NCBI GenBank assembly: GCA_015272215.1
Contig: JACYMD010000031.1
Coordinates: 1 to 64,000 of the forward strand
DNA: 64,000 nucleotides
Direction of reading: 5' to 3'
Source: Rivularia sp. T60_A2020_040
GTDB taxonomy: Bacteria > Cyanobacteriota > Cyanobacteriia > Cyanobacteriales > Nostocaceae
Positions 44,566 through 52,960 of the stretch are shown here, in pieces. The notes below the pieces were generated by a model. It saw nothing but the letters and a program-made list of their open reading frames with translations, had not been told where the DNA came from and ran no database searches. The position numbers and the translations under genes are program-made. Every line of letters starts with the position of its first letter. Position 1 is the stretch's first letter.

Positions 44566-46194
44566 GTGGTTAACCAGGAAATACCATCATCGCGTAAATT
44601 TGTCGAAACAGATATTGTCGCAGTTGCAGTTTATACTCATCAAGCATTGGTGACACGCCGTGGTGCAATCAAATTAAACGGAACTGAGCAGGAATTAATC
44701 ATCTCACAACTGCCAGAAACTATTGAAACGGAGTCGGTGCGGGTTAACGGTAAAGGTAATTTGGCTGTGCGTTTGTTGGGTGTAAATGTGGAGCGTATTT
44801 ACACAACTGAGTCAGTAGTAGCGCGGATATCACAGTTAAATCAACAAATCGAGGAGTTGGAAGCACAGAAACGTCAATTTCAAGCTCAAATGGATGCTCT
44901 AGCCTTACAATCGCGGTTTCTGGAAGGTTTGCGGGAGAAGACTGAGGAGCAATTTTCGATTAGTTTGGCACGTAAAAGTATTAGCTTGAGCGAAACTCTA
45001 GATTTACTCAACTTTCTCGGCAGTCAGTATACTGAATATGCTATTTCCATGGAAGATTACAAAAATCAACAACGGGAATTAGATGCTCAGTTGGAGGTGT
45101 TACACGCTTCGTTACAACAAATTCGCTCTCCTCAACCTAGTGTTAGTTTTAATTTAACGGTGGGAATTGAAGCTTTGGGTGTGGGAGAGTTTGAGTTAGA
45201 AGTGTCTTATGTAGTTAACAGAGCAAGTTGGAAACCGCTTTATGATATTCGAGTTGATCCGAAAAATCAAAGCGTGAATTTGGTATACTTGGCACAAATT
45301 ATCCAAAATACCGGCGAAGATTGGACGAATGTAAATTTAACTCTTTCTACAGCTAAACCCGGTAGTGGAACTTTACCACCGAAACCTCAACCTTGGTATA
45401 TTGATATTCCCCAACCACTAATGACTCGTAAAAGAGTCAGAGGGTTTGCTGATGCATCAATGGCTGCACAATCTCCTAATTTTGATGTTGAGGAAGGAAA
45501 TTATATCTCGGAAATTGAAGAATTAGAAAAAGAAATAATCCAAGCAGAGGTAATCACAGCGGAAGTATCTCAGGAAGGAAATGTAGTTACCTTTAATTTA
45601 GATGGTAGTGGAAATATACCCAGCGATGGTGCACCTCACAAAACTACTATTTTCCAAGATGATTATCCCTGTAATTTTGGCTATATAGCAATGCCGCGTT
45701 TGGTAAGTTTTGCTTATCTACAAGCTAATGTCAAAAATAATTCCCAGGGTACAACTTTATTACCGGGTAAAGTCAATATTTTTCGCGATCGCATTTTTGT
45801 GGGAGTTTCTGATTTACAAAATATCGTACCAGGTGAAGAGTTTAAATTAAACTTGGGAATTGACGAAGGTTTGAAAATTGAACGGGATTTGGTTGAGCGG
45901 GAAGTCGATAAAAAATTTATTGGTAATATAAGTAAAATCACTTATGGGTATAGATTAAAAGTTAGTAATTTACTTGATAGTGAAGCGAAATTAGAATTAA
46001 TTGAACAACTACCAGTAAGTCGTAATGAACAAATAAAAGTACGTCTCAACCGCACAAATCCGCAAATTCAACCTGGTGAAATGGGAATATTAAAATGGAA
46101 TTTAACTCTTGCACCACAAGATAAACAAGAGATTTATTATCAATTTACTGTAGAATATCCACCGCAATTAACTGTGATGGGGTTGGATATATAA
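44566..46194 (+). CDS. DUF4139 / mucoidy-inhibitor MuiA family protein
   Basis: A 542-aa protein. The N-terminal domain (about 15-100) has VYTHQALVTRRGAIKLNGTEQELIISQLP, followed by a coiled coil (100-190, ISQLNQQIEELEAQKRQFQAQM) and the C-terminal DUF4139 beta domain (200-540) with VSYVVNRASWKPLYDIRVD and NTGEDWTNVNLTLSTAKP. The family is widespread, with unknown molecular function; the name comes from a colony mucoidy phenotype. The GTG start has AAGGA nine bases upstream. There is no signal peptide. A long repeat tract follows. Confidence 0.85.
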   Translation: MVNQEIPSSRKFVETDIVAVAVYTHQALVTRRGAIKLNGTEQELIISQLPETIETESVRVNGKGNLAVRLLGVNVERIYTTESVVARISQLNQQIEELEAQKRQFQAQMDALALQSRFLEGLREKTEEQFSISLARKSISLSETLDLLNFLGSQYTEYAISMEDYKNQQRELDAQLEVLHASLQQIRSPQPSVSFNLTVGIEALGVGEFELEVSYVVNRASWKPLYDIRVDPKNQSVNLVYLAQIIQNTGEDWTNVNLTLSTAKPGSGTLPPKPQPWYIDIPQPLMTRKRVRGFADASMAAQSPNFDVEEGNYISEIEELEKEIIQAEVITAEVSQEGNVVTFNLDGSGNIPSDGAPHKTTIFQDDYPCNFGYIAMPRLVSFAYLQANVKNNSQGTTLLPGKVNIFRDRIFVGVSDLQNIVPGEEFKLNLGIDEGLKIERDLVEREVDKKFIGNISKITYGYRLKVSNLLDSEAKLELIEQLPVSRNEQIKVRLNRTNPQIQPGEMGILKWNLTLAPQDKQEIYYQFTVEYPPQLTVMGLDI

Positions 46195-46199
46195 ATTGG

Positions 46200-46432
46200 A
46201 GAGTTAGGAGTGAGGAGTGAGGAGTGAGGAGTGAGGAGTGAGAAGTGAGGAGTGAGAAGTTAAGAGTTAGGAGTTAGGAGTTAAGGTAGTAAGCATATTA
46301 ATAGATTATTGTTCAATGCCAACTGTCAACTGTCAACTGTCAACTGCCAACTGTCAACTGTCAACTGTCAACTGTCAACTGTCAACTGTCAACTGCCAAC
46401 TGTCAACTGTCAACTGTCAACTGTCAACTCTT
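46200..46432. repeat. Long repeat tract: GTGAGGA units then about 13 TGTCAAC heptamers
   Basis: GAGTGAGGAGTGAGGAGTGA repeats (46200-46290) are followed by AACTGTC/AACTGCC heptamers (46319-46430) that reach the stop codon of the LRV gene on the minus strand. It is the longest heptamer tract in the window. Confidence 0.92.
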
Positions 46433-48688
46433 CGCGGCTGCACGAACAATTCGATTAGCATCACCAGTTAAAGCAGCACGAATTTCAGGCGGAGTGTGGG
46501 GATTTTTGGCGATGGCGTATCTCTCTAACCAAGATGAGGAATGAATATTCTCTGCTAATATTTCCTTTGGTGTTGAAGGATGTAGAAAAACGAGTAAGCG
46601 GGTGAATGTGGGAGTTGTGGAGGTGACACAATCTGCTAATACTTGAGTGATTCTCTGGGGAAAGCGATTTATTAAAGCTTTGATTGCTGCTTGTTTAATT
46701 TGATTATCTGCTTTTCCTAAAATTGCTAATTGTTCGAGAATATTTAAAGATGTTTTGGGATGAGAAGCAACTGCGATCGCAATTATATCGCAATTATCTA
46801 GTGCTAATAATTCTAGTAAGCTACTGGGAGTATTGGGGTTTTCTGCTACACCTAGACGCACCATACTAATCTTATCTTCTGCAAGTTGTTTAAGCAGATG
46901 TTTATCTGTGTTGGGATGACGTGCAACCCCTTGACGAATGACTACCCATTGACTGTGAGAAAGCTGATTAAGAATATCTGGAGATAAATTTGGATTTTTA
47001 AGAGTTTCAAGCTGTTCTAAGACGCTTTTAGAAGCATAAGGATTATTTATCGCTGCTTCTCGAACTGTTCGATGTTTATCTTGAATCAATTGTACAAGGG
47101 TTGTGAGGGGAGTTTTGAGATTTTTGGCGACTATAGTACGAACTTCCCAACGATGATGTTTGGCTAATTCTGCGAGTGTTGTGCTAGAAGCGTTGCGATG
47201 ACGTGCTACAGCAGCGCAAATTTTTAAATCGGAAGTTTGTACTAAACATTGTAAAGTACTATCGGGGGTTTTGGAGTTGCCAGAAAGGTTAGTTAGTGCG
47301 GTTTCCAAAATCGAATTGTTTTCTTTCTCAACGAGTTTTTCTAAAACATGAATGGGAGTATTGGGGTGTTGTGCAACTCTTTGACGAGTATCGTAATTAG
47401 TACTATCTGCCATCGCTGTTAATAAATTGGGGTCGTAAACAGCGTATACTGGCATAATTGGGATACCTTGAGCGCGTGCCGTATTTATATAATCGTATAT
47501 TGTATTTTTTTGTAGATTGAAAGGAATTTGTGTCGGATTATTCGGATGAACTGCGACAATTTTACTTATCCAAACATCGTTATCTGTTGCCAATTTTTCT
47601 AATGCTGCGACGGTAGAATTAAGATTCAGGGCTACAGCTTTACGTACCATAACATCTTCATCTTTGGCTAACTCGAATAATACATCCCCAGGAGTGCTAG
47701 AGTGAGCGGCAATAGCCAAACGAATCCGCATCCATTGACTGGTGGAAAGTTGTCTGAGAATTTCTTCAGAAATCAGCGGATTTTCGGTTAGTTCTAATTG
47801 GATTTGAAACTGTTGGTGTAAACTCAGGGGTGTGCGGGGATGATAAGCGACTGCTTCCCGTACTGTATCACTAATATCTCCCATTAACTGTTCCACAATA
47901 TTTATGGGAGTATGGGGATTTTGAGCAACCATTGCCCTTACTTTACTATAACTATCCGTCGCTAATTTTGCTAAAATCTGCTCGTTGGTGTTGAAATTTT
48001 CGGCAATATATAAACGTACTTCAGCATCAAGAGTTTCTAACAGATATTCCGGTACAGCACCAATCGACCATAAATAAATCGAAGATTGACGTTCCCGTGG
48101 TAAATTGGTAGATTGCATTGCCATGATTGCAGCTTTATCCCATCCCTGCTGCATTTCTCCCGCTAAAGTTATGTGTAACTGTGCAGCTTCAGCTACTTCT
48201 GTATTTTCTACCTGAGTTAATGAGAGTAAAGCTGTTTGCGGCGTTTTGGGATGCATGGCGATCGCTAATAACACTTCTACATCACGATGACTGGTTGCTA
48301 ATTCCAGAAATTGAGGTGATATACAATCAAGTTTTAACAAAGCTTGTAAAGTCATTAGGGGAATTTCCAGGATGAAATTTGGATTTTCTAATAATAATAA
48401 AGAAAACACCGGATTTTCTAACAACTGCTGGGGAAATTCCGCTGCTAATTTCAATAAAATTTCTGTTGGTGTATTAGGATTACCCGCTACATTTTCTCGA
48501 ATAATGTTATCAGAACTATTACTTAAATCAAACAATAAATCCGGAGCCGCATTGGCATTTTTGGCTACAATTCGTGTTAATTCAATATCAATTCCAGCTA
48601 ACTCTTGTAATCGTAATGATGAAGTTTTCTCGCTCGCTGCTTGTTGCCGAAGTTTAGATAAATTCGGTTCTGGAGAACGATTAGCCAT
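46424..48688 (-). CDS. Leucine-rich-repeat-variant (LRV) protein, 754 aa
   Basis: A soluble all-helical repeat protein. Units of about 24 residues recur throughout: VAxHPNTPxxxLxxLAxDxxxxVR (for example VAQNPHTPINIVEQLMGD, VARHPNTDKHLLKQLAED, VAENPNTPSSLLELLALD). This is the LRV pattern. The Azotobacter LRV protein has an N-terminal iron-sulfur cluster; here no cysteine cluster is seen. LRV proteins form curved scaffolds for binding partners. The N-terminal 120 residues (FPQQLLENPVFSLLLLENPNF) are closely similar to the LRV protein at 54081-55868, so the two are paralogues. It lies downstream of the DUF2201 gene on the same strand, with the restriction pair between. Confidence 0.87.
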   Translation of the reverse strand: MANRSPEPNLSKLRQQAASEKTSSLRLQELAGIDIELTRIVAKNANAAPDLLFDLSNSSDNIIRENVAGNPNTPTEILLKLAAEFPQQLLENPVFSLLLLENPNFILEIPLMTLQALLKLDCISPQFLELATSHRDVEVLLAIAMHPKTPQTALLSLTQVENTEVAEAAQLHITLAGEMQQGWDKAAIMAMQSTNLPRERQSSIYLWSIGAVPEYLLETLDAEVRLYIAENFNTNEQILAKLATDSYSKVRAMVAQNPHTPINIVEQLMGDISDTVREAVAYHPRTPLSLHQQFQIQLELTENPLISEEILRQLSTSQWMRIRLAIAAHSSTPGDVLFELAKDEDVMVRKAVALNLNSTVAALEKLATDNDVWISKIVAVHPNNPTQIPFNLQKNTIYDYINTARAQGIPIMPVYAVYDPNLLTAMADSTNYDTRQRVAQHPNTPIHVLEKLVEKENNSILETALTNLSGNSKTPDSTLQCLVQTSDLKICAAVARHRNASSTTLAELAKHHRWEVRTIVAKNLKTPLTTLVQLIQDKHRTVREAAINNPYASKSVLEQLETLKNPNLSPDILNQLSHSQWVVIRQGVARHPNTDKHLLKQLAEDKISMVRLGVAENPNTPSSLLELLALDNCDIIAIAVASHPKTSLNILEQLAILGKADNQIKQAAIKALINRFPQRITQVLADCVTSTTPTFTRLLVFLHPSTPKEILAENIHSSSWLERYAIAKNPHTPPEIRAALTGDANRIVRAAAKS

Positions 48689-48773
48689 AGCTCATAGTTA
48701 GTTAGTTAGTTAATTAAGTAATTAATTAATTCTACAGATTTGAATGTAGAACTTTTTAACATTAGATATTAAG

Positions 48774-48890
48774 TAAGTAGGTCAAATTACATATAAAACC
48801 TCACCCTGCCGTACTGCTCCCTCTCCTTAATAAGGAGAGGGATTGAGGGTAAGGTTCTTATTTTATATTTAATTACGCCTACCTACTTAC
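48774..48890. mobile_element. Miniature inverted-repeat element (117 bp)
   Basis: Terminal arms of about 40 bases, GTAAGTAGGTCAAATTA at the left and TAATTACGCCTACCTACTTAC at the right, enclose CCTCACCCT/AGGGTAAGG and a central palindrome CCCTCTCCTTAATAAGGAGAGGG. It has no coding capacity. Confidence 0.75.
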
Positions 48891-49299
48891 ACAATTTTTT
48901 CTGAAGTTTACGTTATTAGTCAATAGTAAACTTTACTTTTATAATTTACTAATAAAAAGTTAATAAAAGTAATCTAAACAACATATTAATCACTAAGAAT
49001 TATCTAAATCTTCTCTTTTATTCGGTTTGGTTTCAGTAGCGATACCAACTAAATTAATTGTAAAAATGGCTATACCTTTACAAATTAATGCTAAATATCG
49101 ATACTTCAATTTTGACATCCGTAATTACAGATTCAACGAATATTACAAAATTTAATCACAAAAATCACAGGGATGTGTATAATGAATAACTCGTTTCACC
49201 AGCTTTATCGAAAAAATAAGTTGAATTTGTATCGCTTTAAGCAAAAGTATGGTACTAGTGAACTAAAATAAATTTGTGATATTTGTACAGGTATAGTTA
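48891..49299. other. AT-rich gap before the GATC methylase gene
   Basis: About 410 bases, roughly 70% AT, without repeats of the kinds listed. No gene is visible. It should hold the promoter of the restriction-modification pair. Confidence 0.5.
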
Positions 49300-50241
49300 A
49301 TGGTTTCAACTGTTCCACATAAGTTTGATTATGAAGTAGCACCAAAGCCTTTTTTGAAATGGGCTGGAGGAAAAACTCAGTTAATCAAACAAATAAGTAA
49401 ATTTTTGCCTTTGGGGTTAAATAACGGTTCAATAAAAAAATATGTAGAACCATTTATAGGAGGTGGTGCGTTATTTTTTTGGATAGCATATAATTATCCG
49501 GTAAAAGAGTTATTTATCTCCGATATCAATGTTGATTTAATTTTGGCATATAAAACTATTCAATGTAATATAGATGATTTAATTGAACTTTTGTCAGATA
49601 TTGAAAATAAATATTTATCATTAAATAATCATCAAAGGGCTGAATATTTTTATCACGTAAGAAATAAATTTAATCAGCAAAGAAACCAGATAGATTTAGT
49701 TGAATATAATTCCGATTGGGTAGAAAGGACAGCCCAAATGATATTTTTAAATAAAACTTGTTTTAACGGCTTATTTAGAGTTAATTCTAAAGGAGAATTT
49801 AACGTTCCTGTAGGAAAATACAAAAAACCATCAATATGTAATCAACAAACTTTAAAAACAGTGAATAAAATTATGCAAAGAACAGAAATTATCCAAGGAG
49901 ACTTTAGTAAATGCGAAACATTTATCGATGATACTACTTTAGTATATTTTGACCCACCTTATAAACCGATTAGTAACACATCTAATTTTACTGCTTATTC
50001 GCATCAAATTTTTGATGATTCCGAACAATTAAGATTACACAATTATTTTCAAAAACTAGATAAAAAAGCAGCATTGCTAATGCTGAGTAATTCCGATCCG
50101 AAAAATTATAATATTGACGATGATTTTTTTGAACAGCTTTATAGTGGTTATCGAATAGAAAGAGTCAAAGCATCCCGCTCCATAAATAGTAATTCAGCAA
50201 AACGCAACCCTATCAATGAACTGTTGATTATGAATTATTAG
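49300..50241 (+). CDS. DNA adenine methylase of the Dam/DpnM type (GATC)
   Basis: A 313-aa class-alpha (D12) adenine-N6 methyltransferase. The SAM motif FLKWAGGKTQLI is at about residue 18, YVEPFIGGGALFF at about 47, and the catalytic DPPY in LVYFDPPYKPIS at about 224. This type methylates GATC. The DpnII-like nuclease gene lies 21 bases downstream, so it protects host DNA in a restriction system. The gene is AT-rich and Asn/Ile/Lys-rich compared with carbon and purine genes in the window, a hint of transfer. Confidence 0.9.
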   Translation: MVSTVPHKFDYEVAPKPFLKWAGGKTQLIKQISKFLPLGLNNGSIKKYVEPFIGGGALFFWIAYNYPVKELFISDINVDLILAYKTIQCNIDDLIELLSDIENKYLSLNNHQRAEYFYHVRNKFNQQRNQIDLVEYNSDWVERTAQMIFLNKTCFNGLFRVNSKGEFNVPVGKYKKPSICNQQTLKTVNKIMQRTEIIQGDFSKCETFIDDTTLVYFDPPYKPISNTSNFTAYSHQIFDDSEQLRLHNYFQKLDKKAALLMLSNSDPKNYNIDDDFFEQLYSGYRIERVKASRSINSNSAKRNPINELLIMNY

Positions 50242-50262
50242 TTAGATGGAAACACATCTATC

Positions 50263-51189
50263 ATGAAATTTAATTATTTATTTCAAAAATATTTCAACTG
50301 TGTTGATGAATCAGAAGTTTTTCAATATTTTCAAGATACATTAACAGATTCAATCACTGGATGGGATTATTTTGTTGATTGGACAAAAGTGCTGAATAAG
50401 TTTAAACAAGTAGAAATTTATTTGAATGCATTAAATTATTTAATTGGTAAAGAAGATATCGAAAATGAATTTCGTTATCTTTTACAACAAATGCCGCAAA
50501 TTGTGAATGTAATACCGATTTTAATTGCTTGTCGTACCTTTAATTTTCAGATATTAACTGATTACACAAATAATAATTTTAGTTATAAATCTTTTAATTT
50601 TAAAAATCAAACTATTTTATTTCCAGGAGATATCGATAATATTGTTGAATTTGCCAAAAATATGGGGTTATTAGAACTATTTAAAAATAAAACTCTTAAA
50701 AGTATTCCTGATTACGTTTTGGGTATTGAAGTTGGTTTAGACACAAACGGTAGAAAAAATCGTGGTGGAACAACAATGGAAAATATTGTTGAAAATCTAA
50801 TTACCATCATCTGTGATCAAACTAATTTTCTATTTATTCCCCAAGCAACATCTGACAAAATAAAAAAACAATGGAATATTGATATTCAAGTAGATAAATC
50901 GAGTCGTCGTTTTGATTTTGCGGTTAAAAATCATCATCATCTCTACTTAATAGAAACTAATTTTTATGGTGGAAGTGGTTCCAAATTAAAAGCAACCGCA
51001 GGAGAATATAAAAGTTTATTTGATTTTATATCTAGACAAGGACATAAATTTATTTGGGTAACAGATGGCTTAGGCTGGAAAAGTACTAGTCGTCCTTTAG
51101 AAGAGACTTTTAAACATATTGATTGTACTTTGAATTTAAATATGGTTGTTAGTGGTTTTCTTGAAGAATTAATTACAGAGAATTTTTAA
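50263..51189 (+). CDS. DpnII/MboI-type restriction endonuclease (GATC)
   Basis: A 308-aa type II restriction enzyme. The family signature EVGLDTNGRKNRGGTTMENIVE lies at about 160-181, followed by RRFDFAVKNHHHLYLIETNFYGGSGSK (about 218-245), where Asp and the Glu of the IET strand form the PD-(D/E)XK-like centre. Enzymes of this group cut unmethylated GATC. It follows the Dam-type methylase by 21 bases in one operon and is as AT-rich. It ends 30 bases before a miniature inverted-repeat element. Confidence 0.88.
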   Translation: MKFNYLFQKYFNCVDESEVFQYFQDTLTDSITGWDYFVDWTKVLNKFKQVEIYLNALNYLIGKEDIENEFRYLLQQMPQIVNVIPILIACRTFNFQILTDYTNNNFSYKSFNFKNQTILFPGDIDNIVEFAKNMGLLELFKNKTLKSIPDYVLGIEVGLDTNGRKNRGGTTMENIVENLITIICDQTNFLFIPQATSDKIKKQWNIDIQVDKSSRRFDFAVKNHHHLYLIETNFYGGSGSKLKATAGEYKSLFDFISRQGHKFIWVTDGLGWKSTSRPLEETFKHIDCTLNLNMVVSGFLEELITENF

Positions 51190-51220
51190 GAGGTTAGAGG
51201 TTAGAGGTTAAAGTTATTAA

Positions 51221-51437
51221 GAGGATGTTTTAGAAGTATCCGGCGCTTTTTTATCGCGACTACACAAACAAAACCCAGATGGTGCGTGGGTTTATAATCT
51301 TTAATACGGGTGGTTAGTTAGTCCGCATAGACGGACTTTGGTTGTGTAGTAGCGAAGCGCGAAGCGTGTCCGCAGGACATATTATATTCGCCGGGTATGA
51401 TATTAATTTAGACTTTTCAAACTTTTCAAACATCCTC
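51221..51437. mobile_element. Miniature inverted-repeat element, copy 1 (about 217 bp)
   Basis: The ends GAGGATGTTT and AAACATCCTC form terminal inverted repeats, with TAA on both sides as probable target duplication. Inner parts pair as well: GTATCCGGCG with CGCCGGGTAT. The right end supplies the stop codon of the DUF2201 gene. A related copy is at 52708-52873. Confidence 0.75.
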
Positions 51438-52654
51438 TAAACTGATAGCAATCGTACCGCTTCCCCAAAAGGAAATTCATCTAAGGCTAAACCACCAGGA
51501 GTAACTACCCATAACACTGGTAATTCCGGTAGTATATCCGGGAAAGTACCGTAACCATCTGTTAAATAAACACATACAGCTTGTTGTTGTCCATCCCATG
51601 TTCGAGCGACTTGCTCGAAGAAAGGAACAAAAGATGTCCCACCACCACCTTGAGGTTTTGGTGGCATGGAATTACCGTTGAGTTCATAAGGACCATAAAC
51701 TTCGGCATCAACATAGTAAAACTCGCATTTTATATGGGGGTAAGCACTTAAAATACCCTGCACTTCCGAGAAAAATAATCCCAGTAATTTTGTATCAATC
51801 GAACCGCTAGTATCCAAAGCTAAATAAACGCGAATCGATTCACCTTGCAAGCTTTCGAGATACAACCTACGTCCGATAAAACGGCGGTCAAATCCAGAAA
51901 AGTCAGTAGGGGTTTGTACTAAATATCGCCAAAGATAAGAACGCCAATCAATTTGAGCAGAATTTAAACTTTCTAACTCTCGTTCAATTGCTCCCCCAAG
52001 ATTACCTTTATTTGCAGTACGGGCGACAGTTGCAGCTTGCTGCATCGCATTTTGCCAATGGGCTTCCATTGCGGCTTTTTTTGCTTGGGACATACTATCA
52101 CCATTTTCAGAAGTCGAGGAACTTTCTCCTTTTCCTTCCTGCTCTCCTGCTTCTTGACTTTCTTGGTTATTACCTTCTTGTTGAGAACCACCAGCATCTT
52201 CCGGTGGACTATCGAGTAAATCGGGGTTAGTTAATTGTGGAGCATTATCAGCATCTTGAAGCAGAATTTCATAAACTTCCTCAACGCTTAAATGTTCTAA
52301 TTTAACATCTCTCAAAGTTCCTTTGGGTAATTCAAAACCATGAGTAGCAATCATCCCGTTAATCACGATATCAGCCGCAATATTCCATAATTGAGCATCC
52401 CTAACACTCCGACGAGGTACATGGAGCAACGCTGCGTGTAAAACTTCGTGTAGCAACACTCCATCAAGTTGTTTCGCAGGTAAAGATAATAAAAACTCAA
52501 CATTATAGAAAATATCTTTACCATCAGTAGCCGCTGTTGGTAATTTTTCCGTAGGAATAAAACGAGCAAACATTGCTAGTGTTGCAAAAAACGGTGATTT
52601 TGTTTGCAAACGCAATAAAGACGCGCTAATACTTTTTTGAATATCTTCAGTCAT
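51437..52654 (-). CDS. DUF2201 protein: zincin-like HEXXH domain plus VWA-like domain
   Basis: A 405-aa protein in two parts. Residues 1-150 hold an HEXXH zinc motif (LLHEVLHAALLH, about 68-79) as in metallopeptidases, typical of DUF2201. A Glu/Gln/Gly/Ser-rich linker follows (about 150-195). Residues 260-405 form a VWA-like domain with a MIDAS-type DTSGS (ALDTSGSIDTK) and a later YLTDGYG. Such proteins pair with MoxR AAA ATPases; the MoxR gene is directly upstream on the same strand, separated by a miniature element and repeats. The stop codon lies in the end of another such element. Confidence 0.85.
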   Translation of the reverse strand: MTEDIQKSISASLLRLQTKSPFFATLAMFARFIPTEKLPTAATDGKDIFYNVEFLLSLPAKQLDGVLLHEVLHAALLHVPRRSVRDAQLWNIAADIVINGMIATHGFELPKGTLRDVKLEHLSVEEVYEILLQDADNAPQLTNPDLLDSPPEDAGGSQQEGNNQESQEAGEQEGKGESSSTSENGDSMSQAKKAAMEAHWQNAMQQAATVARTANKGNLGGAIERELESLNSAQIDWRSYLWRYLVQTPTDFSGFDRRFIGRRLYLESLQGESIRVYLALDTSGSIDTKLLGLFFSEVQGILSAYPHIKCEFYYVDAEVYGPYELNGNSMPPKPQGGGGTSFVPFFEQVARTWDGQQQAVCVYLTDGYGTFPDILPELPVLWVVTPGGLALDEFPFGEAVRLLSV

Positions 52655-52707
52655 TTTACAGTTTACAGTTGACAGTTGACACTTGACAGTTAGGAGTTGG
52701 GAGTTGG
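52655..52707. repeat. Heptamer repeats between DUF2201 and the miniature element
   Basis: GTTGACA/GTTGACACTTGACA heptamers followed by GGAGTTGGGAGTTGGGA. A second tract (TTAGGAGTTAGGAG) occupies 52875-52950 on the other side of the element. Confidence 0.85.
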
Positions 52708-52873
52708 GAGGATGTTTTAAAAGTATCTGGCGGTTTAAACCGCTACTACAGAAACAAAGTCCACCTGCGTGGACTAGTTAATTTAGAACCCGCTACCACG
52801 GAGGGTTTTGTTTTTGTAGCCGCGACTTCTAGTCGCCAGGTAAAGTATTAAATTAGACTTTCAAAACATCCTC
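52708..52873. mobile_element. Miniature inverted-repeat element, copy 2 (166 bp)
   Basis: Ends GAGGATGTTTT and AAAACATCCTC; inner arms GTATCTGGCGG and CGCCAGGTAAAGTA; inner palindromes AGTCCACCTGCGTGGACT and CGACTTCTAGTCG. It lies between the MoxR gene and the DUF2201 gene and is related to copy 1 at 51221-51437. Confidence 0.78.
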
Positions 52874-52960
52874 TAAGAGTTAGGAGTTAGGAGTTAGGAG
52901 TTAAGAGTTAGGAGTTAGGAGTTAGGAGTTAAGAGTTATAACCTCTAACCTCTAACCTTT

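Noticed and set aside
46319-46430. CRISPR-like array
   Set aside because: The units are head-to-tail heptamers without spacers of 30-40 bases; they are simple tandem repeats and no cas gene is near.
46424-48688. HEAT or phycobilin-lyase (PBS HEAT-like) repeats
   Set aside because: The 24-residue period with NPNTP at each turn fits LRV repeats better than HEAT units of 30-40 residues.
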